Shown: piece after piece, positions 14,955 through 27,300 of the stretch
How the letters are laid out: every line of letters begins with the position of its first letter
How positions within the stretch are numbered: the stretch's first letter is position 1
NCBI GenBank assembly: GCA_013397695.1
Contig: VYZI01000113.1
Coordinates: 774,791-838,790, forward strand
Reading direction: 5' to 3'
From: Centropus unirufus
Taxonomy: Eukaryota > Chordata > Aves > Cuculiformes > Centropidae
DNA length: 64,000 nt
The notes under the pieces: generated by a model
Database searches by the model: none
The model's input: the letters and a program-made list of their open reading frames with translations, nothing else
What the model was told of the DNA's origin: nothing
Made by a program: the position numbers and the translations under genes

Positions 14955-16145
14955 TAGAACCATAGAAAGGTTTGGGTTGAAAGAGACTTGAAAGTCATCT
15001 AATTCCAACCCCCCTGCCATGGGCAGGGACACTTCCCACTAGACTATGTTGCTCATGGCCCCATCCAACCTGGCCTTGAACACTCCCAGAGAGGGGACTT
15101 CCACAGCTTCCCTGGCCAACCTGTTCCAGTGCCTCACCACACTCATCATGAACAACTTCTTCCTAATGTCTAATCTAAATCATCCCCCTCCCAATTTAAA
15201 GCCATTCCCCGTGATGTTATTAATACATACCATGTAAAATGTCCTTTCCCAGCTTTCTTGTAGCTCCCTTCCGGTACTGGAAGGCCACTATAAGGTGTAG
15301 CCAAAGCATTCTCTTCTTCAGGCTGAACAACACCAGTTATCTCAGGCTGTCCTCATAGCAGAGGTTCTCCGTTCCTCTGATCATCTTTGTAGCCCTCCTA
15401 TGGACCTGTACTAATAGCTCCATATCCTCTTTATGTTGGATATTCCAGAACTGGACACACTACTCCAGGTAGAGTCCCACAAGAGGAGAGTAGAGGGAGA
15501 AAATTGCCTCCTTCAACGTACTGGCTACACTTTTTTTTATGCCAGTCACTATATAGTTGGCCTTCTGAACTGTAAGCACACATTGCCGGCATATGTTGAG
15601 CTTCTCAATCAGCAGCTCCAAATCCTTCTCTGTAGGGCTGGTCTCAATCACATCATCCCCCGTCCTGTATTGAAACTGCAGATTGCAGCAATCCAGGTGT
15701 AGGACCTTGCACTTGGCCTTGTTGAACCTCATGTGGTTCTCACAGGCCCCCTTCTCCAGCTTGTCTGGGTCCCTCTGGTCCCATCCTTCTGGTGTGACGA
15801 CTGCACCAGATTGGTGTCATCTGCAGACTTGCTGAGGGTGCACTTGATCTCACCGTCTATATCATTCATGAAAATAATAAATAACACTGGTACCAGTATG
15901 GACCTACTTGTCACAGATCTCCATCTGGACATCCAACCATTGATTGCTGCTCCCTCTGAATGTGACCATCCAAGCAGTTCCTTATCCACTGAACAGTCCA
16001 ACCATCAAACCCATCTCTCTCCAATTTAGAGAGAAGAATGCTGTGGGGCTTTACAGAAGTCAGATAGATTATATCCATTGCTTTTCCCACGTCCAATGAC
16101 GTATTTACCCCATCACAGAAAGCCACTAGCAGGTTATTCTCTAGC
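14955..16145 (-). mobile_element. CR1 LINE, 3' part with decayed reverse transcriptase ORF2
   Basis: About 1.2 kb in reverse orientation. The 3' part (14955-15240) holds the CR1 landmarks GGGTTGAAAGAGACTTGAAA, CCATCCAACCTGGCCTTGAA and AACTTCTTCCTAATGTC. Further right, minus-strand frames give ORF2 fragments: FNKAKCKVLHLD (about 15.7 kb), FIIFMNDIDGEIKCTLSKSA followed by DDTNL (RT active-site block, FADD altered to SADD) and FDGWTVQWIRNCLDGHIQRE near 16 kb. These lie in different frames, so the copy is a pseudogene. The 5' end is truncated near 16145. Confidence 0.95.
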
Positions 16146-16235
16146 TCACCCCTCAGAAATAAATTCAGTACTAAAATAGACATCATCGTTCAAGTCACAA
16201 CGAACCTCTAGAATCAAAACCACTTTTTTATCCTC

Positions 16236-16420
16236 ATAGAATCATAGCATCATAGAATCACTAGTTTGGAAGACCTCCGAGATAACCAAGTCCAACCATA
16301 CCTGTCCACTACTAAACCATATGTCTAAGCGCCTCATCTACCCATCTTTCAAATACATCCAGGGATGGTACCTCAAATATACCCATAGGAAATGACTGGA
16401 ATACTTTGAGCAACTTTGTC
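16236..16420 (-). mobile_element. Second CR1 LINE 3' fragment, head-to-tail with the previous one
   Basis: Begins with three copies of the reversed CR1 octamer (TCATAGAATCATAGCATCAT and AGAATCAC). It continues with TTTGGAAGACCTCCGAGAT, AAGTCCAACCATACCTGTCC, ACTAAACCATATGTCTAAG and CATCCAGGGATGG. It is a separate insertion because a complete CR1 3' end lies beyond the truncated 5' end of the neighbouring copy. The right edge is fuzzy. Confidence 0.85.
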
Positions 16421-17849
16421 TTCTGTGTTGTGGTGTCCAGCATCCCTTACAGGACGGATGCATAAAGGAGCTTGAACTTAAGCCCTTAAGGACTTTCAGA
16501 CGGTTGACCTATCCCCAAATTCTTGAATTTTATCTGGCAGCAATAACAGTACTTTCCGCTGATAATCAGAGAAGGAGGAGGGAGTATTTCAGCCTGACTT
16601 AACTAAAATGTCTTTTCTTTCCTGATTAATATAAGCTATACCATTAATAATAACCTACGTGAAATGAGGTAAGATCATAAGCTCTGGGGAAAAAAAAAGA
16701 AACACTGGTGAAAAAATGCACCAGGCTGACAGTGTAAACCATGGTAGACAACTTATAAAGTCAATGTGTGCACAACATGAGGAGTCTATATCCATGGCAT
16801 GGCAACAAAGAAAACCTGATTTTCGGGGCGTGGTGCAGGTCTGTAATTACTCACAGTGTGTCAAAACTGTGTGCATTCAGCAGCTCTGAAAAGCAGCCCC
16901 TGTATGCTATCCACAGGGAACAAGAGAGAGGAATTTTCAGAGCACAGGTTGGAAAACTTCAGTGAAGTGTGACAATGCACTATAGAGGTCTCAGAACAAG
17001 CAAGCAGCAGAGCTGGGAACACATTTCTGGCATCAGCATTCTGTAACTCTCCCTGATAGTGCTAACATTAATCTCTTCCTCTGCAATACTATAGGAGCAC
17101 AATATCATTTAAAGTGAGGGACTAACAGGAAGCTCTAAGTTAATAGATGTCTTTCGTAATTTATACCCATGCATGTAATCTATCTAGAATTTTTTTAAAA
17201 AAAACAAGCAAATGATGTTTAAAACGTTAAGAACTAGCAAATAAATGGAAGGAAAAAGATAGCAATTTTTAGTACATTTCTATTAAAAAAGAAAAAAAAA
17301 AAAACAACAGAAGTCCACTCAGTAATATCCTGGTTTGAAAAGGAACAAAAAACACTAGCAATGATGCAAAAAAAGTATTTTCAACACAAAACTGAAAAGG
17401 AAACTTGGGCAGAGGGACCTTTCAAGGTGCTCCTCAGCAAGTCATTGCCTTGAAATATTTTACTCAAACCCTGAATGTAGAAGCGCTATCTTGAATTTAC
17501 AAAAGAAAGGGTTGGATTACAAACCAATAATGCCTGGAAAATTCAGAAAAAATATAACACTAGCAAACAACTGTGCTGAAGATCTTATTACCTATAAGAC
17601 ACTGAACTTGGATATATAACACAGAATTCAAGGAAAAATTATATTTTTGGCAAAGAAGTGTGATGCAGAAGATGGGAATTCACTTTGCAACTCAGGCATC
17701 CATCTTATGCTACTCCATAACGTGAGCATAAGCGTTAACCAGTCAAACCCATTCACTTTTGCAAGACAACCTTTTCTCTACCTTTAGTCTCCCCCTGTGA
17801 AGTTAGAATAATACTGATTTGACCAAGACAGACACACACAAAGTGTGTC

Positions 17850-18370
17850 ACCATTTTTTAAAAGTTTGAGACAGTCTTTTAGACTGCATTTTCACTGAAT
17901 CACAGAATTTCCTCTGCCTCCCTTTTTTGAGCCATGTTCTCAATAACTCATCCATTTCCGCAGCCACCTTAGCAAAGTAGGAGAAACCCTTGTGAATGGT
18001 CCCTGCATGCTGTTTAAATTTTATTCTTAAGCCAGCCATCTCAATTCCACTTCTTTTGTCAGCCTTGTCGATGATCTTATAAGCATCGTCTCTGCTTCTC
18101 GGTTCATGTGTGCTGCGTCCTCTGCCTTACTGGACTGGGAATCCATTGAGAGCAAAGCCTCCAGGCATCACTACAATGCATTCACCCTCAAACCCGGCAG
18201 GATATTAATAGACTGTCTTTTATTAAACTTTGCTGATTTAACTGTCCTCCATTGTATTTGCACTCTGCACATTTGTGACATCTCGAAGATTCATAAGGGG
18301 GATTTTAATGGCAAAAGCACCTTTACATTGAATTGCCAACCTAATGATAAGGAAGAGTGTTTGTAGGTAA
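17850..18370. other. Candidate conserved noncoding element or decayed coding fragment
   Basis: More evenly balanced base composition than its surroundings. The minus strand is open without a stop from 18126 to 17848 (92 codons), with charged, soluble-looking residues such as DDAYKIIDKADKRSG and FSYFAKVAAEMDELLRTWLK. I do not recognise a family. A second minus-strand frame beginning near 18150 (MDSQSSKAEDAAHMNREAET) overlaps it. There are no clear splice sites or start context. Confidence 0.3.
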
Positions 18371-18759
18371 CAATAGACTTTTTTTATTTTTCCCCATCAA
18401 AGCTGTGTCAGCACTTGAAAGGGCAAACAGAACATAGGAATGGATCAATAGAGGAACTGCACAGACAATAATTAATGTAGGGAAATGGCTATTTAAGCAC
18501 AACAGAAGCAGCATTCACTCAGTATCCAAAATAAAAGGAGACAGTTTCTGAGAGAAAGAGCCATCAGATGGCATCAGTGCTACCTGAAGCATTGGGATAT
18601 GTGTGACATATGCCATTCCCGAAACATTGCTAACATCCCTCACTATATACCATGCAAACCAGTCACAAAGTTGAGTTGTGGAATGACTCCAAAAGAGGTA
18701 ACTCTGGAGGGTAAATACCTTTCCTTAAAATGATAACTTTGCAAACCTACTGCGTTTAT

Positions 18760-18776
18760 NNNNNNNNNNNNNNNNN
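18760..18776. other. Assembly gap (17 N)
   Basis: The run of N is flanked on the right by (TA)n (18777-18799). An unresolved TA microsatellite is the likely cause of the gap. Confidence 0.99.
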
Positions 18777-20089
18777 TATATATATTTTATATATAAAAAT
18801 CAAAATATCCTCCTGACTTTCTTAAGCAGATATTCCATACGTTACACTTTTAATTCTCACCTTCTCAGTGTAATAATAAAAAGTCTGAAGGTTATCATGT
18901 AAATTAATTATTTGTATTTTATTACTTTGATCCAAAGGAAAGAAAAACAAGAGGTACAATGTGAACAGTTCAAAGATATGGAACAGTGTAAGCAAAGAGC
19001 TATAGTGGAATGATTATAATGTAAATTTGAGAGGCATGTGAGTAAAAAACAGAGAAGGTATTTTCAAAGTCATCAAAGACATGTTTCGTCAGTCTCAATA
19101 TAAAGATTTATTAGTGTTATTCTAAAAAAAAAAAATTAGGATAACAGACCAAATTTTGATGTTGCTGCTTTATATTAGGCAATGGGTAACTTCCTAGCTG
19201 CCATTTCAAGCAAACTCAATAACCACTCTTAACTGGAAGAAGCACCCTTGCCTCAGATCATGAGGAAAATTAAACCATAATTCTGTGCAGTTTAATCCAA
19301 GTCCACAGAAGAAATCTAACTGTATTGTATAAGCTGGGGAGATAAGGTAAAACCACATGAACTCTTCAAAATTTAGGAAATAGAGGTAGAATTTGAGGTT
19401 CTGTGTTTCCTATTTATATTTTGTTGAAACAAACCAATTCAAAACATCAGTAATTCATGTCCCTGCACTCATCACCACACCTTGTGAAATGGCCCTACAT
19501 CTTCATGAAGTGCCCTTCAAAGCAAGGGGTAAAGTTTCATAGCTTATCACCACACGTGAAAGAGTAGTCTTACAGAAATCCATCCACAACACGGTCAATT
19601 ATTTCAGTGGAATCAGGCAAGTCTTCACATTACCTTTTAAGAATGAACAGAAATAAGAGGAATACCCCTGTGAAAGGTCAAATGTTTTAAAAGCTTTACT
19701 CTACACCACAGTGTGAAATATACAAAAAGATACAAAAACGGTACAGTCTTTTGGTGACTGTTTCTATTATTTTTGTACATTATGTGAATAGTAAGAATTA
19801 TTTTCATTAAAACAGTATTGTTGGGGAGGAAGGACCATATATTCTGTTAATTACAGTTCTATATACATGAAAAAGATGATGATCACTTGTAACCAGTGAT
19901 CTGGAATGTTGTTTCTCTTTCTTTTCAAAACACTGACAAGAACATTTAAGATCTAAATAACTGCTTGGGCGATGCTTTGCGCTTATTACCCACTCCACAC
20001 CCCAATGCTGTTAAAATTTATACATTAATTTTTAATCTAGAAACAATTAATGTAGGATGTGAAAGGTTAGGTTTGAAATAAGGTGTGCT

Positions 20090-20620
20090 ACAAAGGGGTT
20101 GGCAGGCACCCTGATGAGCAGCAGATTGGCTCTGATCTTTTGCAAGCCAAGTGAGAAGTTGTTGATCTGCCATGGATGAAAGGGCTCATTATCCTAAAGA
20201 TAATTGTCCAGATGCCACACCAGTGAGGTCACACAAAACAGGGCTGTGCTTGCTGAAACAGTATTGGAGCTAATTAACAATTAAGAATGCAAGCAGCCAT
20301 TTTCTACAGACTGCTACTTAGAAGTGTCTATCCCATCCTACTAGTGTTAACCATTTGCTGACCCTCTCTCTGCTGCTGAGTGGGGAAAAAAAAAACATCC
20401 TGCCTGTCAGAAGAGTAAACACTTTGGTGTTATTTTTACAGCATTAAAATTCATCCTTTCAATCATCTTGCTCATAACAAGGGGCATCAATCATTTTTAT
20501 TGCAATGGCCACTAAAGGTTTGACGTCTCTTCTTGTTTAATGCAGAAGGCTCCATCAGAAATTGAGAGTAAACATGAAGATCTAGAAAGAGCTAACACAC
20601 TAATAGGAAACACGACACCA
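20090..20620. promoter_or_regulatory. Candidate conserved regulatory element
   Basis: No repeat and no ORF of note. Contains a homeodomain-type core cluster (GCTAATTAACAATTAAG near 20269), a CAGATG E-box and a GATAA site within about 120 bases. The call rests on motif appearance only. Confidence 0.25.
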
Positions 20621-20766
20621 CATTTTAGCTTCCTATAACTACTATTTTTTCTGCTGTCTTTCATTCGGGATTACATTCCTGGCTTAAAGCATGAATTGAG
20701 ACCTTTTGCATTTGGTGCTTTCAGAGACTGAGCTATTCTCTACCCATTGCTGCCTTTGAGATGTAG

Positions 20767-20846
20767 TCAATAACAGAGGTAAATAGCAATAATAAATCAA
20801 ATAAATAAATAAATAAATTTAAATAGAATCAATAGCAGAGGTAAAT
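20767..20846. repeat. (AAAT)n microsatellite inside a local direct duplication
   Basis: AAAT units at 20799-20818 are flanked by two near-identical 18-mers, TCAATAACAGAGGTAAAT at 20767-20784 and TCAATAGCAGAGGTAAAT at 20829-20846, offset by 62 bases with one mismatch. Confidence 0.9.
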
Positions 20847-23839
20847 TCTACACTTGCAAACTCCTGAGCCTCTGCAGACTCCTCCTTGATTTTAAAAGGT
20901 GTTTCAACATGAGTGCACACAGCCCTCCAAGTGGAGTTCACTGAAGCAACAGAGGACTTACCATGACAGCAGCAAGCAGACCAAACAGGTAGTGTTTAAA
21001 TGGGGTTTTTTTCAGATGCTATAGCTTCTCCCACCTTCTTCGACTGACATGTGGTATGTTGTTATGGCTCTGCAAAGCAACAAGTGAAACTTGATCATTC
21101 TGCATTTATGCAACAAAGTTGAGAGGAGTTTCGACTGCTTGCCATTTTGCTAGAGGAGAGAGAATTCTGGGCTTTTTGCCTTTTTATACCAACAGAAAAG
21201 ATGTGGGGTTTAAGCTCTTGTCAGACCGTACACGCCCTCCTTTTTTTCTCCTTTCAGTCACCAAACCAAAAAATGAAGAATCTTAATCCCAAAACTCAGA
21301 GAAAATTTGCAAACATTAACACCTATTTTGAATATATGGCAAGTAATAAGGGCTTTTTCTGGTATCTAAATTTGACAATTAGAGCATTGTGGACCACCAA
21401 AATTTTGTATGTTTGAGGTGTAAGTGTCTGTCCTGCTGCAACATTTGGATTACAATTCTAGATTAGCATTAGTAAAGATAGTATCACAGAACAGAACATT
21501 TGCTGCACAAAAAGAGTACTTAGAATCAAATATGCAAGAAATTATATTGATTTGTAGACTCAAAACAAACTCCAAGGAACTATGTAAACAGTAAAGCACA
21601 ACCATGGGAATGAAAGTGAGTTTGTATTCTTACTTGGCTACTTCTGGATGACCTGAACAACTGTATGCCTGTATTTATAAATAAAATAATATACCATTTG
21701 ACAGTAGCGCTACATAGTGGCACACAGAATTTACAATTAAGGATGTACATGGCTGCATTCATTTTACCATTTTATTGTGTCCCTCTTTCAATACTGTTCC
21801 TGTTTACTAGGGGTGTATAAAATCATTTGACCTTCATAGAACACGCTGTTCAACTGACATAGAAAAATATAAACGAAATGTAGAAGCTAAAAATAAAAAA
21901 GTAAAAAACCACTAAAATCAAACTTCAATAGCTTATTCTATAATAGTGAGCCTAATAGTAAGCCACCAGAGCACTCTGGGTCCATGTACTAAGAAGTAAG
22001 CCATCAGTGCTTACTACAAGGTTTCCCTAAATTTCAGAATGGGATTTATTTGGATGCCCTATGATAGCAAGTGTGTGTATTTGGACTATGATCTACTTCT
22101 GCTGTTTTCCCCTGTTTTTTTTGTCCTAAACTGAGAATATCAAATATTCTCTCTGGCATTCACCATCCCTCTCTGTCCCCTGCAATTTATACAACAACTA
22201 CCTATCACTCTTCCCCTCTACCCCTGTCACATCTGTTGTGGCTTGGCTCTCGCATCCTCTTCAGAGTCAGCAAGATCTGCTATCTGTTTTACTTGACAGT
22301 TAGACTCTATTTACACCATTTGGTCTTTAGAAGAATTAAATATCTTTGCCTCTAGGCAGTAGTGTCCCTGAGCATAGCAGAATCTCACAGCACTGGAGGG
22401 TTCTGAAATAGTAGAAGATAAATAAGCCAAACTAGAAATACTATAGGGGGGCAATAACCAGACTGAGAAAATTTTTAAGTTTACTTTGATGCTGTCAGTG
22501 CTGGAGGGGGAGAGGGAGGAGGAGCATAAATTGCACCATAGTCTCAAAGCTCATTTAATAGCATCCTTAAACATCTGTGCCTCTTTGGTAGCAGGGTACT
22601 TGCTTCCCAGTGAGATATTTCTATCTCAATCTGTTTGACAGGTATACATATTTAAATAGGATAAAGGTACAAGAGTTATTCTAAGCCATTAAATGAAAAA
22701 AAAAAAAAGCAAAGTAAACCCAAAAAATAACCGAATAAACCTAAACCAAGTCCTCTTTGTCTTCCTAAACAGTGAAAATAGCCATGAGATCTTCTTTCCC
22801 AATATGAAGAACAAAACTGGCTTCTGAAAAGCAATCCAATGATTGCCTACTTCATTTTTGTGAAAAACCCATTGTGGTCAATGAAGTCAAACCAGTTTCT
22901 TTCACAGTGAAAGAGAAAAGAAGATGGCACTAAGCACTGTATTATCAGCAGCACAGTTCCAATCAAGTTCTTTCACTGGTGTTTGGTTCTCCCACTACCC
23001 CTAGTACTCACTATAATCTTTGAACTATCCTGTGCAAATCCAGGTTCCATGCCAGATCACTAGTGATAAAGCAAGCTGATCAAAAATAGCAGTCTTGTGA
23101 TGGTGTTGCCTACCTCAGACTGCCTTCCTTTGCGCTTCTATGAACTCATTCCTCCATGCTCAGTTCAGAACAGGGCAGTGCGCCGCCAATCTCACTAACC
23201 AGTAGAGAGGGTAGCTTTGGAAGGTTTTTTGTGGCACTGTGCAAACATTGACCAATACATCCCCAGTCAAGCTGAAAAGAGGAAAGAAGAAAGCAGCCCT
23301 CAAGGAAATAACTCAGCCTGCCCAGCTGTGTAAGTGCCTGTGGCCCAGGGTATGCTGTTCTGCATGAATCACTCACATTCCATCCTTTCTTTATTAACAC
23401 TGATTAAAATTCTTTTCCAGCTCTTCTTCATACTTCATCCAAATCAAAGTCATCTCATAATAACCTGAGTAAATTATACCAGAACACTGCAGCTATTTTT
23501 TCTTCAGACAAAGCTATTTGCCCATTTCTTCCCAAGTAGTTTCACAGTAATGGAAACGCCATTCAGAGATTAATAACTTAATTCTTTCTCTTAAGAGCCT
23601 TCCCTATCTCTTCCATTTGATTTGGTGCCTTTGCTGGCTCAGTATCTGTTCAGCTGATATTTTTGAGAAAAACTTTATTTTCTGAAATATTTGTACAGTG
23701 GCTCGGCAAACTTATTAATACGGTTTTAAAACTGCTTTCATTTCAAAACTAGCTCTGTGGACAAGACTCTCATTTAAGCAATCATGGCCTGTCAACAAAA
23801 ATTAGTTTACTTTGACTTTTCAGGTAATTGCTCTTTTTT

Positions 23840-24310
23840 AATATTTAAGATGTAAAATATAGAGAGAAAATAGTGGAATTAACACCAAAGTGCAATTGCT
23901 GACTTTCTAAGCTCTACAGCAATGAACGAGAATGAAACCAGTTTTTTTGAAGAAAGACTGTCCAATTTCATTATTTAAAATATAATTACATTGCAAATTA
24001 TTGGACATTCTCATCCAATTTACATTAAGCTTTTAAAAAGAGCCATTACTATGTTGGAATATAGCCAGCCTGAAAGAGAAATGGTTGTTATGTTACTTTT
24101 ATCAGTTGCATATGTGACTGTCTTGTGCAGACTGTGGAATTTAGAAATCCAAGGCAAGGAGAGATCAGCTTTATTTGGTGTCAGATTTATAACACAATGT
24201 TGTCACACAACGAGCAGCTTGTTTCCGAAGGGGACAGTTCACTATGTGTTAATTTCCCATGCAATATAACAAGTAACCACCAGTTTATACATAATTTGGA
24301 ATGCCAAAAA
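23840..24310. promoter_or_regulatory. Candidate conserved noncoding stretch
   Basis: Repeat-free, of mixed complexity, with AT-rich homeobox-like strings (ATATAACAAGTAACC, TATACATAATTTGG). Overlapping open frames on both strands (23991-24269 plus, 24187-24450 minus) have no recognisable content. Confidence 0.2.
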
Positions 24311-24315
24311 AATAT

Positions 24316-24338
24316 ATAGATAGATAGATAGATACATA
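24316..24338. repeat. (ATAG)n microsatellite
   Basis: Five full ATAG units followed by TA-rich sequence. Confidence 0.95.
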
Positions 24339-25044
24339 TATATCTAAACTTAATGGTAAAGTTGTCTTTTTGCATCCTTTCATTTTCTTGTGATCTCCCT
24401 ATCACATGGGCATTACAGTCCTTAGGTGACACTAAGCTAATTAACTCCACAAATTAAAACCGCTTGCTCTGTTGCCTATCCGTCAGTAAGGTCAGCTAAT
24501 TCAGATCTCCTACCTCGGTTCCTTTTGGAACCTGCAGAAACTGCAGAATATGGGACTGTCTGGAATGACAACTTCACTCAATCCAATGGCCACCTCTTCA
24601 GACATTCCTGATGTTCATAGCCTTTATTTTCTACTGCGGTACTTCTAGCCTCATTTTCACAGGTTAACGGTATCTCCCAAGTAGGACAAGGCAAATCTTA
24701 GTTGCCTCCATATACATCAGCAGTTCCTTGCTGACCAAGACATTGGGTTTTTTAATCAAGGACCTGTATTTTTGCATCCAGTTCCTATTTGAAAAGAATT
24801 CAGAGATGATGAGACTTTACAGTCTCCGTTATGTAATTTAGCAGAGGTAAGAGATCGTAGCCAAACCTACTTACCCTCCACTAGGCACCCAAGTAATTTG
24901 GTGGAAAAGGATGTCAAAATATTATGTATGAACTCATGGATTACACATTTTACAGCAATACCTCACTGCAATCCCATAGCCAACAGATTGGTGCATCCTC
25001 TTAAACTACTACAGCTCTTTCCCATGAGGAGCCCAATATTTTTG

Positions 25045-25059
25045 AAAAAAAAAAAAAAA
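25045..25059. repeat. Poly(A) run, A15
   Basis: Fifteen consecutive A. No processed gene copy is recognised upstream. Confidence 0.95.
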
Positions 25060-26399
25060 CTTGCCAAACTTCAAAAGCTTCCTCAACATCATTCTTCAGT
25101 TGAAGAAAGCGTACAGTACCTATGATCTTTATCTCATATTTTTTCAATCTGAGTGGTTCTTCCTGCATTCTTTTTCCCCTGTTGTTCTAATCCTTCATCA
25201 TTAGCAGATTTAGCAGTCATGAATACATTCTCACATCAATGCTTTTATTTTCCTTTTTTCCTCACTCCTCTTAAACATTTCTGTCACATGTTTCTTTTTA
25301 TTATAAAGAAGCACTTTCCCCTAACACAATTGCACAGTTATTACAGCCAGTGTACATAAAGTGTTTCAAAACAAGCCACATACAAGACTAGTGCCAGACC
25401 ATCTTGGGATTTTGGGGGAATATAAATACTTGCAGATAAGAGATAAAACAAAACACTGCTTAAACTCGGTCCTGATTCTTTTCCAGAGAGCTTCAACCCT
25501 GAAGGCAGTTCTTCTTGCCCTCATTCTCCTTCTCAGGTTATTTTCTCTCTTTGTCTTATCCCTTTACTACATACGGGCCAAATACCACTCAGCCAGAGAC
25601 TGGCAGGCAGTCTATTGCATTCACTGTCTTTCTTCTATCCTCTCAGCTTTTCACCACTAGGGTCTCTGTTTTTCAAGTCCATCCAACTGGTCTATGGCAG
25701 GATACCTCTACATTACAGCTCTCAATTGCCTCAACCAGATTCACTAGCACCTGTCCTCTGCTATCGCAGGTCTTGATGTTCTGCTATACCCAGTAGAAAT
25801 AGAGGATTAGCACTACTTCTGGTGACTTTTGGATCAGTTTGCTCGGGCTAACCATCTGGGTCATTTCAGTTCTCCTTCCAAACCTGCAGTAATTACTGCT
25901 TTTGAAACAGTCATTGCCAGCCAGCTGCACTGAGCTAGAGTTCTGTGCCTGGCTCGTAATTCATTCCCCTTAAAATAATTGTCATTTCTGAGTAAATAAC
26001 AACCAAGATCAGATGGATGAAAAGAATTTCCCCTTCCACTCCCAATTACCAGCATAAAAAAAAAAAGTCACCGGATGTATCCCTAGCACATCTTGCTTAG
26101 AGCAAATGAAGTTGGACCACATTACACCAATTATAACAAATGGCATTCATTTATACAGGGCAAAGCTTTCTGAACCCAGGACTATGTCTTCCTCTTCAGT
26201 AAAAGCTAACTCTAGTACATCAATTACCAGTCAGTAATTTAATTCATGTTGAGCCAAGTAACACAAAGTGTTCTTAGAAAGAGGAGAAGAGCCAAAAGGA
26301 AAGGCACTCTGCTGGTAATGTGCTCTTGAGCATGCAAGGTTCACATCTTACACAACGTTCCTATTCCAGTTATAAAAAATGAACCACGCAGAAGCCAAG

Positions 26400-27300
26400 A
26401 ATATTCATCAGCTTCTGAAGCAGTAGTCTGTCCCTGCCAGGAGCTGCTTGAAGTTGCATGATATTTTATACTGAAGTGGGTCAGCAAGGTCCTTTCTGTC
26501 AGCTCCCAACCTGCTGCACAGCAGCTCCCGCACAGGCTGGGGTAGGAGCAGGCTGGCTTTGCAGCATTCTGGCTTCAGAGACACCCAGAGGTTCCTTGCT
26601 ACCAGCTCCACCATGTGCAGAAAAGTGACAGAAGGCAGAGCAGGGATCTGCATTACACACACACCCCTACCCTGCCTCTCATCCAATTATAGAGTAAAAT
26701 ATTTTGAGCAGTTAAAAGCAAAAATTCATATATGTATGTGTGTGTGTATACAGTTTGATCCACCACCACCTGAATGGGGCTGGTACCTTAGAGGATTCTG
26801 AGGGCAGTCGGGCAGGTGGCCGCAACACAGGTTCCTTCCCGCACCGCTGCCGTAAGCCTTTCCTGAAGACACATTGCCACCTAGCAACAGCTCGGCATAA
26901 TCTACAGCACATCAGCAAAGCCTCCAGAAGAGGTTTTTTTAAAAAAAGAAAATAAAAAGATCCTTCCAAACACAAGTACCCAGTCGCTCAGTGGGAACGC
27001 AGCCCAGGCTGGACAGCGGTGGGAAGAATGCAAGGGTGGGCATGAAGCATGCCCAACATCCTTTGGCAGTCTGAGAAGCCAATACCAGCCCAGTGTGCCC
27101 TGCTGACAGGGTGTCCCCGGAACAGGGAAGGGCCTGGCAGGCACCAGGACTGCACCTTGTTTCTCTCAGGTTTTCACCCAATGGCTGGCAACTCCTGGAC
27201 CATCTCTGCATCCGCCTCAGGGAGAGATGGCTCCCTGGGTGAAATCATTCCTGCACCTTGAGGCCTGGGGCTGACTGCCAGGGAAGGAAAATAATGGGGG
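26400..27300. other. GC-richer patch with scattered CpG
   Basis: Locally raised G+C and several CpG (for example around 26815-26850 and 26990-27020) against AT-rich flanks. Open frames on both strands reflect the lower stop-codon density and have no recognisable protein content. No promoter elements identified. Confidence 0.45.
26729..26750. repeat. (TATG)/(TG)n microsatellite
   Basis: A short imperfect TATATGTATGTGTGTGTGTA run. Confidence 0.9.

Noticed and set aside
15433..16029. Plus-strand open frames at 15433-15702 and 15733-16029
   Set aside because: They are antisense to the decayed CR1 reverse transcriptase on the minus strand.
25045..25059. A15 run as the tail of a processed pseudogene
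   Set aside because: The upstream sequence shows no recognisable gene content, polyadenylation signal or target-site duplication.
26408..27261. Cluster of overlapping open frames on both strands
   Set aside because: Explained by higher G+C lowering stop frequency. The translations are Pro/Ser/Cys-rich and unrelated to known proteins.
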